Shown here piece by piece: positions 1-10,352 of a stretch of 64,000 nt of DNA (within the stretch, counting starts at the first letter, position 1; every line of letters starts with the position of its first letter). The stretch comes from Phyto melanocephala (Eukaryota; Arthropoda; Insecta; Diptera; Rhinophoridae). The DNA is taken from the NCBI GenBank assembly GCA_941918925.1, contig OW799234.1:107753884-107817883 (forward strand), written 5' to 3'. The notes under the pieces are model-generated. The model searched no databases. It was not told the origin of the DNA and saw nothing but the letters and a program-made list of their open reading frames with translations. The position numbers and the translations under genes were made by a program.

Positions 1-929
1 TACCGCACACTTTTCTTAGCCACAAACCCTCCCGGACATACTAAGATGAACCTAACAAAGTTTCATTACAATCAGATCAGTGGTTTAGGAGCGCATAGAT
101 GACAAACAAGCATTCATTTTTATATGAATAGAAGAAAATTTAATATATGTATATTCCGATGAAGTATCTATTTTTTTATTTGATACCAATGGGCTCAATT
201 AGTTTTTTTCCATCATACATTTTGTTGTACAAAAACTTTTCATTTCACAAAACAAAAATTGATCCCTGATCATTTATGTTACGAACCGTTTTGGCCCAGT
301 GAGGCTTCCGGCTAGCCTGTTTGTGGCGATAGCTCAGGCAGTTTCTGACCTTAAGGTCAGTTGTCGATAACAACTGGACTTCAGTTTTGTTGTCAGTTCT
401 AAAATAAGGTATATCAGAGGTCAACTGACAACAAAATTAAAAATTGTTACAAAAATTATCACATCACGTCAGAGAAGCAACGATATATCCTTGCCACTCT
501 CGTTGAAGGGTGTTTAGAAAAAAAAACAAAACTAATATCTTCATACATACATACAAATCTAAATTTATATATACATACATACACACATTTATATGTATGA
601 ATGTTAATAAATACATAAATATAAGGATACATTTTTCAATTTAATGTTTTTTTTTTGCTAAAGTTTTAAATTTAATTCTCTGCCTTTTTACATTATTTCT
701 TAGTTGTTTTTTTATTTTGTTTTACTACATTTAATGACGAAAACACATAAAAATCGAATTTTCATGACCCTGAAAAAGAGCGCGCTCTCATATAAACGCA
801 AACAGATAGAAAACATGTTGAATGACCGACAAACCGACATTCAAGTATTGGCTACAAAATTTTACGTTATGTACATATGTACATATCGATGGTCACAAGT
901 AGAAAGGCCGTAACCAAGGTATATTGATA
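1..929. other. A+T-rich stretch without a gene
   Basis: I see no coding region. Bases about 290-480 are richer in G+C than their surroundings and contain a perfect 14-bp inverted repeat (TTTTGTTGTCAGTT at 385-398 against 423-436, 24-nt loop), probably a mobile-element remnant. A short block near 877-911 (CACAAGTAGAAAGGCC) recurs near 33496, so it belongs to another dispersed repeat. Confidence 0.5.
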
Positions 930-939
930 CTTATGAAAA

Positions 940-1200
940 ATTTTAAACAATTACAACAACAACATACATACATAAATACATGTAAAAAACATACCAAAAA
1001 AAAAAATTACAAAAAAAAATATATTAAAAAAAAAAATAATAAAAAAAATTTAAAAAAAAAATTTTAAAAAAAAAATTTTTAAAAAAATTTTAAAAAATTT
1101 AAAAAAAAATAATAAAATATAAATAATATATTAAATAAAATAAAATATTTTTGTTTTGGCTCAGCTGGGATTCGATGCCACATTTTTTCTAACCAGTATA
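940..1200 (-). mobile_element. DINE-like family A fragment, 5' part
   Basis: Direct comparison with the fuller copies at 5226 and 21986 shows the same modules in reverse: an ACAACAACATACATACAT stretch, a long A-rich tract and the block GGCTCAGCTGGGATTCGAT near 1158. The fragment stops exactly where the 2.8-kb inverted-repeat element begins. The piece of the same family on the other side of that element (4000-4117) has the opposite orientation, so this is not a simple insertion into one copy. Confidence 0.6.
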
Positions 1201-2249
1201 TAGGGTGAGTTCTAAGTTCGGCATGCACCAATAGTCGGCAGTTTTGGCTTTAAAGTTAAATAAATAAGAAAAACGATAATTTTATATATAAGTAAGATGT
1301 AGATTTAGTTTAAACTACACTCATTTTTCTTTATGTAATTTTTAAATTTGTAGTATTTTAGTATTTATTTATTTTATTATTTTAGTATTTCAACCTATTT
1401 TTGACCTCGTACTATGACTATCTCTCAACACGTGCGATAGAGCCTGTTTTTTTAAAAATTTGTTAGTGATAGCGTCATCTTAAACAAGTATTAAATAATA
1501 TAATTTTAATTATTTTTTTTACCAAAGTGGGTTTAAAAGGTAAAAATTTATTTAAATATTGCTTCAGATATGAAAATTTTTATAAAAAATAATTATTTGG
1601 CTTATTTTGATGGCTGCCGACATTAGGAACAATAATTTTTAAGATTTTTAATAGTCGGCATATAATGCCGATTTCAGGAAAATTTATGTTTTCGCATTTT
1701 AAGCTCAAATTATAGAAAATTGTTTAATACTCACCTCTCTTTACAATAGTTATAAAGAAAATGAGTTTAAAATAAATTTACCTAATAGTCGGCACAATTT
1801 ATATTGAGTATCTTATGGACTGCCGAGTATTAGAATATAGAATTCTAAAGTCGGCAGCATTTTTATTTGTCTGAATATAGCAAAAAAAAGTTATATTTAA
1901 AGATTCATTAGAATAAAATGTGATAACCAATATTATAGATAGTTTAATTCTTAAAAAAACCAGTCGCAATTGCTCTTAAAGTTTCTTCAGAAACAGAAAA
2001 CATCATTGAAAAACACGCCATGAATCTTAAATTAAGAAAAGGATTAACGCATACGATACAAAGACTAAAGGAGATCGTTCAATTTTTAAAATCCACGCGA
2101 AAAATTAAGTCTTAAGTACACTTAAAGTTTTAGCAGACTAAAAATTTATTAGAAAACCCGTAACTTTTTACGCGAATTATAGCGCCTTTAGTTGTCTCAA
2201 TTGCGATAATTAGAAGAATTGAAAATTATCTTAGTTTAACCCGTAAATA

Positions 2250-2573
2250 CTTCTACAAATGGAACATTTAAGTCAGTGAAAATAAAACTCAAGCTATTAT
2301 ATTTCCATCAACAAATCACGAAAACGCTTTCCTACTAGATGTTTATCGTCTAGGAGAATAATTATCCCGTTGAAGGACGAAATTAAATATTTAAGAGTAA
2401 TCCTTGAAAATAAATTTTTATTCAAACAGCATGTCAATTACATTTGTGAAAAGGCAATTAAGTGTAGCCGTGCCTTATATCCCATAATTACCCGAAGACC
2501 TAAACTTAACATTAAGATTATGACCTATGGTTATCAAGTCTGGTCCCAAAAGATCGAATTATTCAAAATATAA
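2250..2573 (+). pseudogene. Jockey-type LINE reverse transcriptase fragment
   Basis: The translation, with one frame change, contains NENKTQAIIFPS-like and EIKYLRVILENKF motifs followed by NYICEKAIKCSRALYPII. This order matches the thumb and C-terminal region of jockey-clade reverse transcriptases (KTQ.I.F.., KYLGV.LD..L.F..H). The segment is interrupted by stops and an internal deletion, and no catalytic YADD box is present. It lies inside the 2.8-kb inverted-repeat element, so it is either an insertion or carried along by it. Confidence 0.6.
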
Positions 2574-3570
2574 ATTAAAAAATAATAAACAATCTACCTT
2601 TAAAGACTTTAATCCATTGACAAGGGAACTGACTCTGTCATTTAATCAAAACTGCAGAATGTCAAATTTTGAAATAATAAGTTGATACGAGGTTTTTAAT
2701 GAACAACTTTACCTTAAGACTGTGATTTTAGTAGTTTGAGAATTAAGAATTTGATCCCAATTAAAAAAATTTTCGTTTTATTTCGAATCATGTTTAAGTT
2801 TTTACTGAATTTTTAGTCATATTATGACTATGTAGAACTATGATATTATTGTATGCGAACATTTCATGATCACGAAGGCTTTTCAAATATTTTGTTGTTT
2901 TGTGGTATCATATTATGATTATATAAAAAAAATTATAAATTTATGATTATATGGAATTATTTAATTATCATTTGCGATACCAACATGATTATTACATGAT
3001 ACTTTTATTACACTTATAATGATTACTTGCAATCATTGTATGTTTTATCGTAGTATGTTGCTCATAGATTATGATGGCCTCAACCATATTTTTATACTCT
3101 TTAAACAGTTTGTCATTCCTTTTGTAATTTCTTTATTATTAATTTTCGGCCCTATTAAGTATATATATTCTGAATCCTTATAGACATAGGAACTGATTTA
3201 GCTTAGTCCGTTTGTCTGTATGCATGTTGACATCAAATTTTTTGAAGCACCACATACACTTCAAACACTTATATGGTAAAAATTTATCATATATATATGT
3301 TTTCGAGAAATTTGCTATTAAAAATCAGTTATGTGAGCACATTACGAGCTGAAATAATAAAATTTTCAAACAATTTTCCTAAACTTTGCAGCTCCTAGGG
3401 AACTTTTTAAAGCGTTTGTTACGTATAATTAAAAAAAATATTTACCTTTGGCAACATAAGTTGAACATCTTAATTTAATGAGTCAATTAACGAAAAAGAC
3501 ATTTTTGGAAAAAAATGTAAATTAAAAGTTCAGATTATTATGTACATATGTATATATGATGGTACAAACT

Positions 3571-3625
3571 GTGTGAAGGGTATATATAATTCGTCACAAC
3601 CGAATATAGCGCTCTAAATTGTTTC
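3571..3625 (+). mobile_element. DINE-like family A 3'-end fragment
   Basis: A diverged copy of the end module GAAGGGTATATA...CCGAATATAGCGCTC that closes the family elsewhere (for example at 5930-5980 and 22978-23026). It lies within the 2.8-kb inverted-repeat transposon. Confidence 0.55.
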
Positions 3626-3999
3626 TTTATGTGTTTATTAACATATTAAACATAAAAAATTTCAAATGGCTTACTTTTTAAATAAAAAAAACAACTTGAA
3701 TTCTTGTAAGATCCTATTATTTCCTTAGTAAAAATGCAATGCCGACAATTGGGTAAAAAAATGCCGAAATTAGGCAAACGGGTGCCGACTATTGGCAAAA
3801 ATGGTTAATTTAAGAAAAAACGTAAATTACTCAAATAAAATAAAAACATGCTTAAAAATAGTTAATTGATTCTAAAACTATACCAATCACTTAGCAACAA
3901 AAATCCGTTGACAACCCAATATAATGTCCGCACTCATAAAAGCATCAGTTTAAAAATGAAAAAAAAGTTAAAGTGCCGACTACTGGAGAACTCACCCTA

Positions 4000-4117
4000 C
4001 ATATGTACGTATTTTATATGAGATGAATGGTGACACAAACAATTGTTATTGCATGACTACACGTTGTGAAGGGTATATAAGATTCGGCACAGCCAAAGAT
4101 AGCACTGTTACTTGTTT
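4000..4117 (+). mobile_element. DINE-like family A 3'-end fragment
   Basis: Contains the family end modules GATGAATGGTGACACAAAC, GCATGACTACACGTTGTGAA, GGGTATATAAGATTCGGCAC and a final TTACTTGTTT. It abuts the right end of the 2.8-kb transposon directly. Confidence 0.7.
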
Positions 4118-4353
4118 CTTATTCTAATCTTCTCTATATTTTTATTTTAAGGCGTCACAATGGACCGTATAGGTCTCTGGGTGAGGATGTGAAGGAAACT
4201 TTGCACCAGTCTTACTTACGTACCTACCTACCTACTATAAAAAAAATATTTTTAAGGGTGGAGATTTTATTGTAAACCTCTTAACTTTAGATAGGTAACT
4301 TTTATGTATACGGCTGTCAAATTTGTAAGCTATTTGGTATATTATTTAGGTAT

Positions 4354-4573
4354 CAAGGCATATTTATTCATCAGGTACTCTTGATTCGCCAGCTGATTAT
4401 TTTTTCCAACACTTATTTTAAATTTCAGCTGTCAAAATGCATAAATAAAAAACAATTTTCTCTCTTTTCTAATTTATTTCAAATGTCTAACTTCATATAG
4501 GTACATATAAAAAATATAAACAAAAAATTCTCTTCGAACTGCAATTACCTACCTGATGAATAAATTTGCCTTG
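4354..4573 (+). mobile_element. hAT-like MITE, copy 1
   Basis: About 220 bp with terminal inverted repeats starting CAAGGCATATTTATTCATCA on the left and the reverse complement ending GCCTTG on the right. TTAGGTAT lies directly left (4346-4353) and again one base beyond the right end, an 8-bp target duplication. The CAAGG terminus fits the YARNG terminal rule of hAT elements. No coding capacity. The core contains CAGCTGATTATTTTTT and CAGCTGTCAAA. Confidence 0.85.
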
Positions 4574-5225
4574 ATTAGGTATAATAATTAATTTAGAAAA
4601 TATAATTTCTCTGTCTAAATTATAATTTTTCGACAAAAACTTCGTTCACATAATTATTAACTTAAACACAACAAATATTCGTCTATAAAATATCTAACAA
4701 TATTGTTTTATGTTTGATTTTTTTATGTGGTTGTATGTACATACATATATATATATATGTATGTAGATATGTTCTTGACGTGCCTTGTGACCTTGAAAAT
4801 TTTTGAGTGCTACACGGTTAAAATGAAAACAAAACACAAACACAATTTATAAACATAACCAACACATTCACATAATACGTTGTATTTTTTCTCATTTCTT
4901 ACACATAAAATGCACTCCAATAATCGCCAAGAACTTAAACGAAGAACAACGAACCCACACCTACGATTTTTCTGTTAATAGCTTCCCTTTATTTCGTATT
5001 TTTTTTTATCCTATCAATTTTTATAACTAGTAGGTAATCATACATTTTAAAATTATGTTTAATAAGAAATAGGAATGTCAAATTGAATTTGCTTCTGAAA
5101 ATCCCTGGATTAGGCTGTTTAGAATTTTAAATTTGAGGATTTTTTTAAACCTATAAATTTAAATATATAACAACAAGGCATAATTATTCATCAGGTACCT
5201 ACTCTTGATTCGTCAGCTGATTTTT

Positions 5226-5983
5226 TATACCCTTCACACAGTGAAAAAGGGTATATATAGGTTTGTCATTCCGTGTGAAATTTCTACAATTTTCATTTCC
5301 GACCCCATAAAGTATATATTTTCTGAAAGCTTATGAATAGAGGAGTCGATTAAGCCCTGACCGTCTGTCCGTCTGACCGTCTGTCCGTGTGTATGTTGAA
5401 ATCAACTTTTTGAAGCCCCCCGACATAGGTTGGACCCGGGTAAGGTATTAAAATATCAGAAATATTCGGGAGTAGATCGGTATTGAAAATCAGAAACATC
5501 GGTACATAAACAACTGAGATATGAGCAAAAACCCACGACCACCTCGATTTTCTTTTCATAAAAACAACATTACAACAACAACATACATACATACAAACGT
5601 GTATACTGGTTAGAGAAAACGTGGCATCGAATCCCAGCTGAGGCAAAAAAATTTTTTTTTAAATTTTTTTAAAATTTTTTTTTGTAATTTTTTTTTTATT
5701 TTTTTTTTTATTTTTTATTTAATATATGATATATATTTTTATTTTTTTTTTTTTTATTTTTTTTTTTAATTTTTTTTTTATTTTTTTTTTGTTTTATATA
5801 TATTATATATGTATATAATAATTTTTTTTTAAAATTTTTTTTTTTTAAATTTTTTTTTTATTTTTTATTTTTTTTTGTTTTTTTTAACATACATACGTGA
5901 ATTTACTGTTATTGCATGACTACACGTTGTGAAGGGTATATAAGATTCGGCACGGCCGAATATAGCGCTTTTACTTGTTTTTT
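5226..5983 (+). mobile_element. DINE-1/INE-1-like element, family A
   Basis: Starts TATACCCTTCACACAGTG and ends GATTCGGCACGGCCGAATAT...TTACTTGTTT. Internal modules include CCGACCCCATAAAGTATATA and a run of GTCTGTCCGTCTGACCG. These modules closely resemble Drosophila INE-1/DINE-1 (Helentron-type, non-autonomous), which carry a GACCC.ATAAAGTATATA plus GTCCGTCTGTCC core; that family link is from memory. The middle (5640-5890) is nearly pure T/A. No protein is encoded. It is nested in a hAT-like MITE. Confidence 0.75.
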
Positions 5984-6104
5984 TATTACTTATGTTTAAT
6001 TTCAGCTGTCATAATACATAAATAAAAAACAATTTTCTCTCTTTTCTAATTAATTTCAAATGTCAAACTTCATATATAAAAAATATAAACAAAAAATTCT
6101 CTCC

Positions 6105-6437
6105 AGTCGTGATTCAGCTCTGGTCGGGTCAAGAGCTCGCGCGTCATTGCCATTATCTCTTAAGGGCAATCAGGTCGTCCTTTTCATTCGTCTTCGAGAG
6201 TTTCACGTCTCACTCTCGCATTGGTTAATTGCGTGGCGTCGGTTAACTGTACCGAGATACAGTTGCCCGGAGTCTCAATTGGCCACATGCAAAACTGTTA
6301 AGGAGAATAATTTTCGCGTTCAGCCCCGACTTCCTATATGAAGGTATAGGTCGATTTGTGGATACTGAACCATCGTGGGATACCCTGGCATTATTAGTTT
6401 GAAAACCAGCCATTTTTTTCATTATTAGAACCCAAAA
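6105..6437 (+). mobile_element. Retroposed G+C-richer insert (SINE or RNA retrocopy)
   Basis: A 333-bp block of near-balanced base composition inserted in the MITE. It is flanked by a 14-bp direct repeat AAAAAATTCTCTCC (6091-6104 and 6438-6451) and ends in CCC plus an A run, the hallmarks of target-primed retroposition. It contains several short perfect stems: AGCTCT/AGAGCT near the start, ATTGCC/GGGCAAT, AACTGT/ACAGTT and CCTATA/TATAGG. A T7 run (6413-6419) could act as a Pol III terminator. I do not recognise the parent RNA; box A and box B are not convincing, so it may be a SINE or a retrocopy of a structured small RNA. Confidence 0.7.
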
Positions 6438-6613
6438 AAAAAATTCTCTCCAAACTGCAATTACCTGATGAATAAATATGCCTTGAAATAATAATTTAGA
6501 AAATAAACAATATGTTTAACAATTTGAAATTCAGGTTTGAACAATTTTTAAAAACTTGTTTTTTTGCCAGTACCTGCGCAGCTGAAAATAAATGTTTTAG
6601 AATTATTTATATT

Positions 6614-6655
6614 TATCAATATTTGGCTACCTCTTTGTGTAGCATCATCAAGATA
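6614..6655 (-). ncRNA. Hammerhead-like motif, copy H1 (degenerate)
   Basis: On the minus strand the order is helix I strand TATC, core TTGATGA, one extra T, stem II GCTAC / 8-nt loop / GTAGC, CAAATATT, helix I strand GATA. Against the hammerhead core (CTGANGA ... GAAA) it has two substitutions, at the first C and at the G of GAAA, so it is probably inactive. The helix I pair TATC/GATA differs from the other copies but still pairs. Confidence 0.55.
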
Positions 6656-6799
6656 CGAGTTTCTATTATATACATATTTGTTTTTTGTTGGTTTAGTGGC
6701 TTGATGCTTTGTTTTTTTAACTATTACATATTATTAAAAAAAGTTCAAAGAAATTAATATGTAATTATTTGTGTATTTTGTTACATTCCTATAATTTTT

Positions 6800-7000
6800 A
6801 TACCCTCCACAGAGATCGTAATGGTATAAGTATATATGTTTTCGAATGAAATTTCTACAATATTCATTTTCGAACCCATAAAGTATATATTTTTTGAAAG
6901 CTTATGAATAGAGGAGTCAATTGAGCATTATACGTCTGTCCGTGAGATTGCCAAGATCCATGTGTTGTATCAAAATATAATAACTATTTAGAAAGAGATC
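6800..7000 (+). mobile_element. Degenerate DINE-like family A fragment
   Basis: TATACCCTCCACAGAG, GAAATTTCTACAATATTCAT, CATAAAGTATATATT and GAAAGCTTATGAATAGAGGA match the first third of the element at 5226, followed by a shortened GTCTGTCCGTGAG. Further diverged sequence of the same family may continue to about 7280. Confidence 0.6.
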
Positions 7001-7279
7001 GGTATTGAAAATCACATAATTTTCTGAGATATGGGTGACTACATCTGTTTTTATCTTAGTTTTAACAAAAAAATTAAAATTTTTAAGCCCTAGGATAATT
7101 TTAAGACACGCGTGTGATTATTTTTGGTTATTGTATGCCCCTAGATATATTCGTAAAATATTTTGGGTAAATTGGTCACTAATCGAGAAGTCATTTGAAA
7201 AAATATATATATTAATATTTATAAATATTATATTTTTCCAAATAATTTTTGGACACGTTAAAACACGAAATTAGAAGCC

Positions 7280-9331
7280 GTGGTCTACAAATTATTTCTA
7301 AGGAAAATTAACAAATCCGTTTGAAACTAACTCAGATATTAACACCAAAATACAAGGGCTTCTCTTTTATCCGTAATGAGGAAATTTAGGTACCTATTTA
7401 AATGTTAAATTTTAATTATTACGCTATACAAAAATATAAAATTCCCTTTATAAAACCTACGGTTCGTAATGTCAAACTGAAACTATTCCTTTTACTTTAT
7501 TTCACAGTTTAACAAAATGAGAATTGCCCCTCTGGTCTGTAGAAATAGAAAATGTAAACATGTATGTAATTAAGTCCTCTTGTAAATGATTTTGTCATAA
7601 AAAAACGCTACAATATTTTTTAATACAAATAGTTTGGCAACACCTCTATAAGTGCAAAAAAGAGACAAAAGCTGACAATTAAAAAAAAAATTGTGTATTT
7701 TTATTAGAGTTGAATTAAATTCGCCATTGTCAACATATCAACCATTATTGTAAGTTAAATTTAAATTGTTTTTCAACCATTAATTTAAATTTTACAAAAA
7801 ACAATAAAATAAAGGTAAATAAGTAATTTTTATACCAACATAGGTTTAAATCGTATTTTTTATTTACAAGTATCATTTTTTCTGTAATTAAAAGAAAAAG
7901 TTATCAGCTGATTGTTGCAAATAAACATATACATGAGAAGAAAACACAAAGCAACAATTAAAAAAAAAAAAAACTGCAAAAGTGTATGCTAAAAGGGAAA
8001 AACAAATTTATAAATTGAAAAAAAATTTAATATTTTTTCCCAAATTTTTAGACTTTTTTTAAATTAAAAATAACCTGATTTTGATTCAATAATATATGTA
8101 TGTAAGTATATTACAAATATTTACGTAAAATCAAGTTCAAGCAGAAAAAATGGCAACAATTATTCCTGCTTTTGGATGTACATACACAAACATATACATA
8201 TGTGTCGTGTAGGTGCCGTTGTTTTCATTTAGTGGTTTTTCTTTTGGTTTGTTTTTCTCGCTCAATTTTGTAGTTCTTATTTGTTTTCCACTCTGTGCAA
8301 TTGAGTCGTGTTTCGTTGTACACGTAGCTCATTTGCTAAACAGCGACATTGTTATTATTATTAAAAATAAAACAACCAGAGGAGGAAAACAATTGCAGTT
8401 AATAAATATAAAATTAAGTAATACTTAACAAATACCTGCTCTTTATTGGTTAAAATATAGTGAAAAAAATAAATTTGGTGTTTGATAAATAAAAGGTTAA
8501 TATATATTTCAATACATAAATTCGTCGCAATAAAAATATATGTTTGTAGTTACTTAAAATTGTAAGTTTATAAAGTACCTAAATGTATAGGAACCTACTT
8601 ATATTAATTTAATAAAATTAATTTTGTAAGAGAAGGATTCCATAGGTACCTTATATGCAATTATACATGTTACTTTTATTCGCCTTTTTTCATTTTATTA
8701 TTCTAGTTGCATTTTGTACGCAATTTCGAAGATTATGTAGCTATGTTTGTGAGTTTCATAAATGTATTTGTGATAAAATGTTTTGTAAACAATTTTTTGT
8801 ATATTTGAATATTGTAAGGTTGCCATATTCTTTTTTCGACACTAAGAGAAAAAATGATTTTTACTTAAAACTTTTTCTGTACATTTAGGCCAAAATCTAG
8901 TTTACTAACGCACTCCAAATAGAAAAAAATTACACATGTAGGTCTATAGAAAATTGAAAAATAAGAAGTTACATTCTCAGAAATTCTTAATTTTGAAGTT
9001 ATAGGCTTTTGAAGTTTGTTATATCATAGAGTTAAAATCCTTAAGTCCGGATAAGGCCGGCTATGCAAAGAATCTTTAGTTGCCGCTGGATGTTTATTGA
9101 TATAATTTTTGTAACAGAAAATGTGTTGAGAAATTTAGTGAAAAATTGCATACAATTATTTATGATAAATAACTTTGCATAACTCATTTTTTTTTCATCG
9201 TCGAAAAGTAACTTTTTTAAAAGAAATATAACAACATATTTTTTTTCTAATTATAAGGGGGAAGTACCGTGCCGAATATTCGTCGCTTTCAAAGAGAACG
9301 TAGAAAGAAAAAATATTTTAAACCAAAAATA
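7280..9331. other. A+T-rich stretch without a recognised gene
   Basis: Only short reading frames with A+T-driven, hydrophobic, unrecognisable translations occur here. It lies upstream of bbx on the same strand and could hold its promoter and non-coding 5' exons, but I cannot point to a specific transcription start. A palindrome-bearing CAGCTG near 7910 is all I note. Confidence 0.4.
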
Positions 9332-9483
9332 CAAGGCATATTTATTCATCAGGTAATTGCAGTTCGGAGAGAATTTTTTTGTTTATATTTTTTATATATG
9401 AAGTTTAACATTTGAAATAAATTAAAAAAGAGAGAAAATTGTTTTTTATTTATGCATTTTGACAGTTGAAATTTAAAATAAGT
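9332..9483 (-). mobile_element. hAT-like MITE, copy 3, truncated
   Basis: Begins CAAGGCATATTTATTCATCA and continues with AATTGCAGTTCGGAGAGAA, the reverse orientation of the family. It breaks off after the TGACAGTTGAAATTTAAAA segment without the second terminal repeat, so the other end is deleted. Confidence 0.75.
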
Positions 9484-10352
9484 GATGACAAATGATGATA
9501 CCGTAATGGTCTTGAGATAGAAGCCAATTTTTTTTGTTTACGTAATATTGTTTTTTTTTATAGGTAGGTACATATGTAGGTATCATTGTGTTTTAAAACA
9601 TAATAACTATTTTTTTCACACAACATGCGGTGTTTACTTTTATATGAAAACTTCAGAGATTACCACTTAAAATTTTCTTCTTATTTTTCAATTTTAGACC
9701 TAGGTATGTATTTTTTTCAATTTGTGATGTTGATAAATAAACTAGATTTGTTTCATACATTTAAAAAAATTATTTATTTACAACTTGTATATTTAATAAT
9801 TATGTAGGTAGTTTATATAACGTTTTTCTCTTTTATTTCTTTATATTCATATCCTTTTTTATTACACTCATTACTAATAGAAAATTTTTCATATTTTTGC
9901 TACTAAAAAATAAAAAAAAGAAGAATAAAGTACAGTGAACCCTCGATTATTGTTATTTCAATAAACCAACAATATCAGTTATGCGGGAAAATATGCATAT
10001 TTATTGATCGATTACATCTTAAATTTATTAAAATCTTTACCCATATTTAAAAATTACTTAAAATTGGTACCTTCATAACAGGAAAAATTTATCATAAATA
10101 ATGCTCCTGATTCCCATAACTACGAATAATAAAGGTCTCAATTTATACACATATATGTATGTACATACATATGTGTACCTACATTAGCTTTATTGACAAT
10201 GCACCTTGTATGTGCTTACTAACGAATACCTACCTACCCACTTATATTTTTAGACCTTAACAAAACATTAATTAATTTAAAAATTTTTTTCTTTTCAGTT
10301 TGCAATGTTTTAGTTAAATTAAAAGTTTTTAATAAATTATATTTAAAAAAAC
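9484..10352 (+). promoter_or_regulatory. bbx 5' flank with likely 5'UTR splice acceptor
   Basis: No coding region. A good acceptor (TTTTTTTCTTTTCAG, ending at 10298) lies 54 bp upstream of the bbx start codon, suggesting that the first coding exon is preceded by at least one non-coding 5' exon further left, which I could not locate. Confidence 0.45.

Larger units (their letters stand above)
1203..3997. mobile_element. 2.8-kb TIR transposon with TGCCGAC subterminal repeats
   Basis: The ends are inverted repeats beginning GGGTGAGTTCT (1203 rightwards; reverse complement ending at 3997), flanked on both sides by TA, which fits a TA target duplication. A motif close to AATAGTCGGCA / TGCCGACTATT occurs about seven times within the first 660 bp and about four times within the last 260 bp, in both orientations. 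No intact transposase is visible. The interior holds a decayed LINE reverse-transcriptase piece (about 2250-2573) and the end of a DINE-like element (3571-3625). The TA target suggests the Tc1/mariner side, but superfamily assignment is not secure. Confidence 0.7.
5174..6485 (+). mobile_element. hAT-like MITE, copy 2, twice interrupted
   Basis: The left end (CAAGGCATAATTATTCATCA at 5174) and the right end (CTGATGAATAAATATGCCTTG, ending 6485) belong to the MITE family, but about 1.1 kb of other DNA lies between. A DINE-like element occupies about 5226-5983 and a G+C-richer retroposed insert occupies 6105-6437. MITE body sequence resumes between and after them, so the order of events can be read: MITE first, the other two later. 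No clear target duplication survives. Confidence 0.8.

Noticed and set aside
5350..5646. 98-aa minus frame, nearly repeated at 22110-22406
   Set aside because: Both are the same segment of a DINE-like element, and the similarity reflects repeat copies; frames differ in other copies (57194), so no selection for protein is evident.
6060..6341. 93-aa frame over the retroposed block
   Set aside because: Crosses the MITE/insert boundary, so the frame is accidental.
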